Shown here piece by piece: positions 60,590 to 64,000 of a DNA stretch of 64,000 bases. Below the pieces are notes generated by a model. It saw nothing but the letters and a program-made list of their open reading frames with translations. It was not told the origin of the DNA and searched no databases. The translations under genes and the position numbers were made by a program. Source of the stretch: Spiroplasma endosymbiont of 'Nebria riversi'. Lineage in GTDB: Bacteria > Bacillota_I > Bacilli_A > Mycoplasmatales > Nriv7. How positions within the stretch are numbered: the stretch's first letter is position 1; each line of letters begins with the position of its first letter. The stretch lies in assembly GCF_018831625.1 (NCBI RefSeq), contig NZ_CP065193.1, forward strand, positions 1,178,001-1,242,000, in the 5' to 3' direction.

Positions 60590-62998
60590 CTAATAACCAC
60601 CTAAACCAGCACTTATTACCCGTGTATAGGAATCAGTAATTTCCTTAATAAATTTATTTTGAAAACCAGCATAAGCAGTTTGAATATCAGTAACTCACTG
60701 ACCATTAATAAAATTAGCAACTGGTAAATAAATACTAGCAACAGATTTATACTCATCATTAACAATATCTTGTGTATCTTTAAACAAAGGCGTATTATAA
60801 CCAAATTCTAATGATAACTCTGTTTGTACTTTATCTTGTAAAACAAATTGTAAAAACTTATATGCTAAATCCTTATTAGAACTATGTTTAGTAATCATCG
60901 CCACATCAGCTCAAACATTTGTTCCTTGTGGTGTTAAAACATCTAGATTAGATATTCCTGTTGTCGAATCAATCTTTGGAATTGCTTTTCGTGGTCGCAC
61001 ACTTTTAAAATTACGATCACGAATATTTTGATTTTTATCATAAAACGAAGCAACAGCATCACCATTATACATTACGGCAATATCAAATAAACGACTAGAA
61101 TCTGGATTATATGGCGCTGAAAGACTATTAACAATTTCATCACTTTGTAAAGTAACATTATTCTTGTAATCAACAATTAATTCCTTTAATAATTTTGTTG
61201 CAAATTCAACATCTTCTTTTCTTTCGGGGTTAACTGTTTGATTAATTCTTTGAAATGCTAAACCATATAAACTACGAAAATCACTTAATGCAAAAACATT
61301 TTTACCTTCTCGGGCAGCTTGTCATATTAATTCTCATGATACTGTTGTCGGATTTAAATATTCTTCTTTTTTTTCATCATTAGTAATTAAAATTTCAACA
61401 CCTTTTTCAATTAATCAATTTTTAGTTTCTGGTTTTTCAAAGTTCAATAATATTGTTAAATCACCTCAAAAATAAGGTACAGCATAATCACTTAATAATC
61501 ACTTTTCTGTTTTATAACCAGCAACAGAAATTACTTTTTTAATACCACAATCAAGATAAGTTCATAAACTATCTACTGGCTTTGTACCATCTAAATCTGA
61601 ACAACTATTCCCACTAGAAACCTGATCATTACCAATTGGCATTAAGCGACTTCAATCCAATTTTTCAACCTTATTTTCAGCAATAAGTCTTGAAGCCATA
61701 TAATCAGAAGGAACAATAACATCATAATCAGTAGTAAACATTTTATTATATAAAACTTCATTCTTATCATAAGTTTCTACTTTCATCTTAATATTATGTG
61801 CCGTTTCAAATTTTTCCACAACCGAACTATTAATATATTCTCCTCAAATTCCTAATTTAAAATCATAAAGATTATTTTGCACATAAACAAATGTTAAAGC
61901 TCCTAATGAGGTAAAACTTAATGCCACAATAATAATTGCTCGCCAAGGTCAACGAACTAATCAATAATATTTCTCTCTTCTTTTCTCACTAATTCGTTCT
62001 TGTCGTTTATCGCGACGAATAATTTGTACTTTTTTTGATTTAATTCATAACTTTTCTTTATCTACTTTAATTTCTAAATGAAAAATTTTTCGTTTTAATT
62101 TTAAAATATTAAGATTTTTTACAAGATTAAGATTATTTAACTGCAAATATAACTGCAATAGTTTTCTTTCACTATTAATAATAATTTTAGCCCGATATTT
62201 TTCTGTTAAAATTTTATGATTTCGTGACTTAATCTGCGTACTAATAATAGTATAACAATTTCAACTTAAAACTAAAATCGCCACAATTGAAATTAATATT
62301 GTGCCAAAAGCATTAACAACCGGCGTTAGTCGTTTTAAAGTATAAATATATGTAGCAACATTAGTTACATTGCCACCTGTAAAATAAGAAATAATAAAAT
62401 CATCAAAAGACATCGCAAAAGAAATAACACTAGCAGCAACAATAGCGGGTCAAATTAAAGGTAAAATAACTTTTCTTAAAGTATATCTCGGACTAGCACC
62501 TAAATCCAATGATGCTTCAATAATTGATGGGTGAACTCTTCTTAATCGTGGTAAAACCGTAATAATTACATAAGGAATATTAAAAGAAATATGTCCTAAA
62601 ATTAAACTAAAAAGACCAAAGTTAAAACCTAAAGCCATAAATAACATCATTAACGATACCGCAGTAACAACATCAGCATTAATTAAAGGAATATTAGAAA
62701 TATTTAATGTTAACGATTGCGTTACTTTTTTAGCTTTACTAATACCAATGGCAGCTAAAGTTCCAATAATAACTGAAACAATTGTTGCAATAACCGCTAC
62801 TAACAAACTAGAAATAATTGATTCAAGAAACAACCGATCTTGAAAAAACTTTTCATATCAAGTTAACGAAAAATTACCATTAAAATGTGTTAAACTTCGC
62901 TCATCATTAAAAGAATAAAAAATTAAAATACTAATGGGCACATAAATAAATAATAATACTAAAAGTAAATAAGAACTTTTAAAGATTTTTTTAATCAT
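60590..62998 (-). CDS. potCD: Polyamine ABC transporter permease fused to binding protein (PotC-PotD)
   Basis: 802 codons in one frame with UGA as Trp. Residues about 1-245: PotC-type permease with TM segments and the EAA loop (IIEASLDLGASPRYTLRKVI). About 245-330: a Lys/Arg-rich cytoplasmic linker. A further TM (IIIVALSFTSLGALTFVY) is followed by a PotD-type binding domain (LGIWGEYINSSVVEKFE ... TDYDVIVPSDYMASRLI ... VAMITKHSSNKDLAYKFLQF). Such potC-potD fusions are known in Mollicutes, tethering the receptor to the membrane. Overlaps the potB stop (TAATG). Imports spermidine/putrescine. Confidence 0.9.
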
Positions 62999-63948
62999 TA
63001 TCTCGTTCCTACCTTACCATAAATTCTTTTCCCTAATAAGCGCAACACAATAACTAATAATAAAATTATAAATCCTAAAAATACTGAAATTGCAGCTGCT
63101 AAACCAAAATTAGCACCTTGAAAAAAATATGCTTCAATAACAGAAGATATTAAAGTAATTTTTTCTTGTCCCATATACTTAACAACAATTAAACTTGTTG
63201 CCGCTTGTAATAGCATAAAAATAATTCCGGTAATAATTCCTGGCATTGAATAACGAAAAGTAATTCTTCAAAATGTTTGATAAGGACTAGCACCTAAATC
63301 TTTGCTCGCTTCAATTCAACTACGATCCATTTTATCCAAACTATTAAATATAGGAATAATAACAAAAGGAATAAACATATAAATCATTCCAATAACGATT
63401 GCTATTGGTGTTCCTGATAAATGCACATTAGTTATTCTTTCAATTAAATCAAACATTGTTTTTAAACCAATAGTTTTTACTAACATATTAATTCAAATTG
63501 GTAATGTTACTAATATTCAAATATTTTTTGATACTAATTTTGACTTTGAAAAGACCATTAAATATGCTACGGGATAACCAATAAGAATGGCAAAAAATGT
63601 CGCAACAGTTGCATATAATAATGAACGACCTAATGATGCTAAAAATGATTGCTCATAAAAAAAACTTTTAAAATTATTTATTGTAAAATCAAAAATTAAA
63701 ACATCATTAGTAGGACTAATTAGGGAATATAGTAAGAGAATAAAAAGTGGTGCAACAATTAATAATATCATTAAAATAACATAAGGAATCATTAATGGCA
63801 CTCAACTATTATTACTTTTTTTAATAAAACGATTTTCCTTAATATTTTGTAAATTCTTTTTAAAATTTTCTTGTAGTCATTGAAACCGAATTTTGACATT
63901 ATGTGTTATCCGGCTAAAAAAGTTATTTTTATCTTTATCTTTTTTCAC
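62998..63948 (-). CDS. potB: Polyamine ABC transporter permease PotB
   Basis: 316 codons. A charged N-terminal extension of about 55 residues (KKDKDKNNFFSRITHNVK...) precedes the first TM (LMIPYVILMILLIVAPLFIL). The EAA loop is WIEASKDLGASPYQTFWRIT. Start chosen at GTG 63948, next to the potA stop (TAAGGTG) so coupled. The internal GTG/CCA MPLMIP region is an unlikely start because the extension is open and coupled. Confidence 0.88.
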
Positions 63949-63949
63949 C

Positions 63950-64000
63950 TTATTCAACCTCTTTTCACATTACATGAATGTCTTCTACTGACCACCTAAC
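63950..64000 (-). CDS. potA: Polyamine ABC transporter ATPase PotA, C-terminal end
   Basis: Only the last 16 codons are in the window (VRWSVEDIHVMWKEVE). Position directly before potB and coupling to it make PotA the likely identity; the ATPase motifs are outside. Confidence 0.6.

Noticed and set aside
1-64000. tRNA or rRNA genes
   Set aside because: I found no cloverleaf-compatible sequence with the usual GTTCGA-type T loop, nor any rRNA-like stretch.

Overview
The window is an AT-rich chromosome segment of a Spiroplasma of the citri group. Three things point to this. UGA is read as Trp throughout: TGA codons fall at conserved Trp positions in every intact gene. Several plectrovirus (SpV1/SVTS2-type filamentous phage) prophages are present. 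Secreted proteins share a characteristic Spiroplasma leader beginning MKKLL. The chromosomal backbone is thin: rplJ-rplL with an L10 leader (4.4-5.6 kb), rpsD with a consensus promoter (19.0-19.8 kb), rpsU (44.1 kb) and a polyamine transporter operon potA-potB-potCD (60.6-64.0 kb, minus strand). Nearly everything else is mobile or decaying DNA.

Layout. 0-1.4 kb: a Panacea (DUF4065/SocA-like) antitoxin-type gene with a putative toxin partner, and a broken tandem copy of that module. 1.4-3.1 kb: a terminase large subunit from an otherwise missing tailed phage. 3.2-4.2 kb: a plectrovirus transposase pseudogene. 5.8-7.0 kb: an IS1595-like copy. 7.0-17.0 kb (UPF0236/Mbov_0401-type transposase-like gene, secreted beta-propeller/ETX-MTX2-like toxin, prophage A) is repeated in direct orientation at 22.2-33.2 kb (same order, prophage B). 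Prophage C (33.2-39.15 kb) is an inverted copy head to head with B. 40.4-42.0 kb: a small phage-like cluster with a RuvC-like resolvase. 42.3-44.0 kb: a ruined C39-peptidase ABC transporter. 45.8-53.1 kb: a divergent plectrovirus D, whose control region and first gene are also duplicated at 19.85-20.65 kb. 53.4-60.3 kb: four of seven IS1595-like copies are here or just upstream, with decayed and intact secreted beta-propeller proteins between them.

Plectrovirus order is constant: control region with an AACTAAGTTA-type palindrome, about 108-aa first gene, four small membrane or basic proteins, major coat, Zot-like assembly ATPase, 94-108 aa protein, about 82-aa minor coat-like protein, 127-130 aa membrane protein, 90-aa membrane protein, then the 600-730 aa adsorption protein. 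Most units carry one or more nonsense or frameshift mutations. A and C still have open adsorption genes, and B has an intact ATPase and coat gene.

The most striking pattern is at the 3' end of these prophages. Directly downstream of the adsorption gene lies a lipoprotein gene whose mature part is a copy of the N-terminal variable domain of the adsorption protein of the same prophage (clear in B and D). A carries a broken lipoprotein with the same borders but a different core, and the 3' end of a C-type lipoprotein survives at 45.4 kb. I propose this as a self-domain superinfection-exclusion lipoprotein, or alternatively a domain-swap reservoir. Other points of interest are two beta-propeller plus aerolysin-type toxin genes each broken by one short tandem-duplication frameshift, a GC-rich hairpin in phage D with compensatory changes, and a Lipoprotein_17-like host domain inserted into two phage adsorption proteins.
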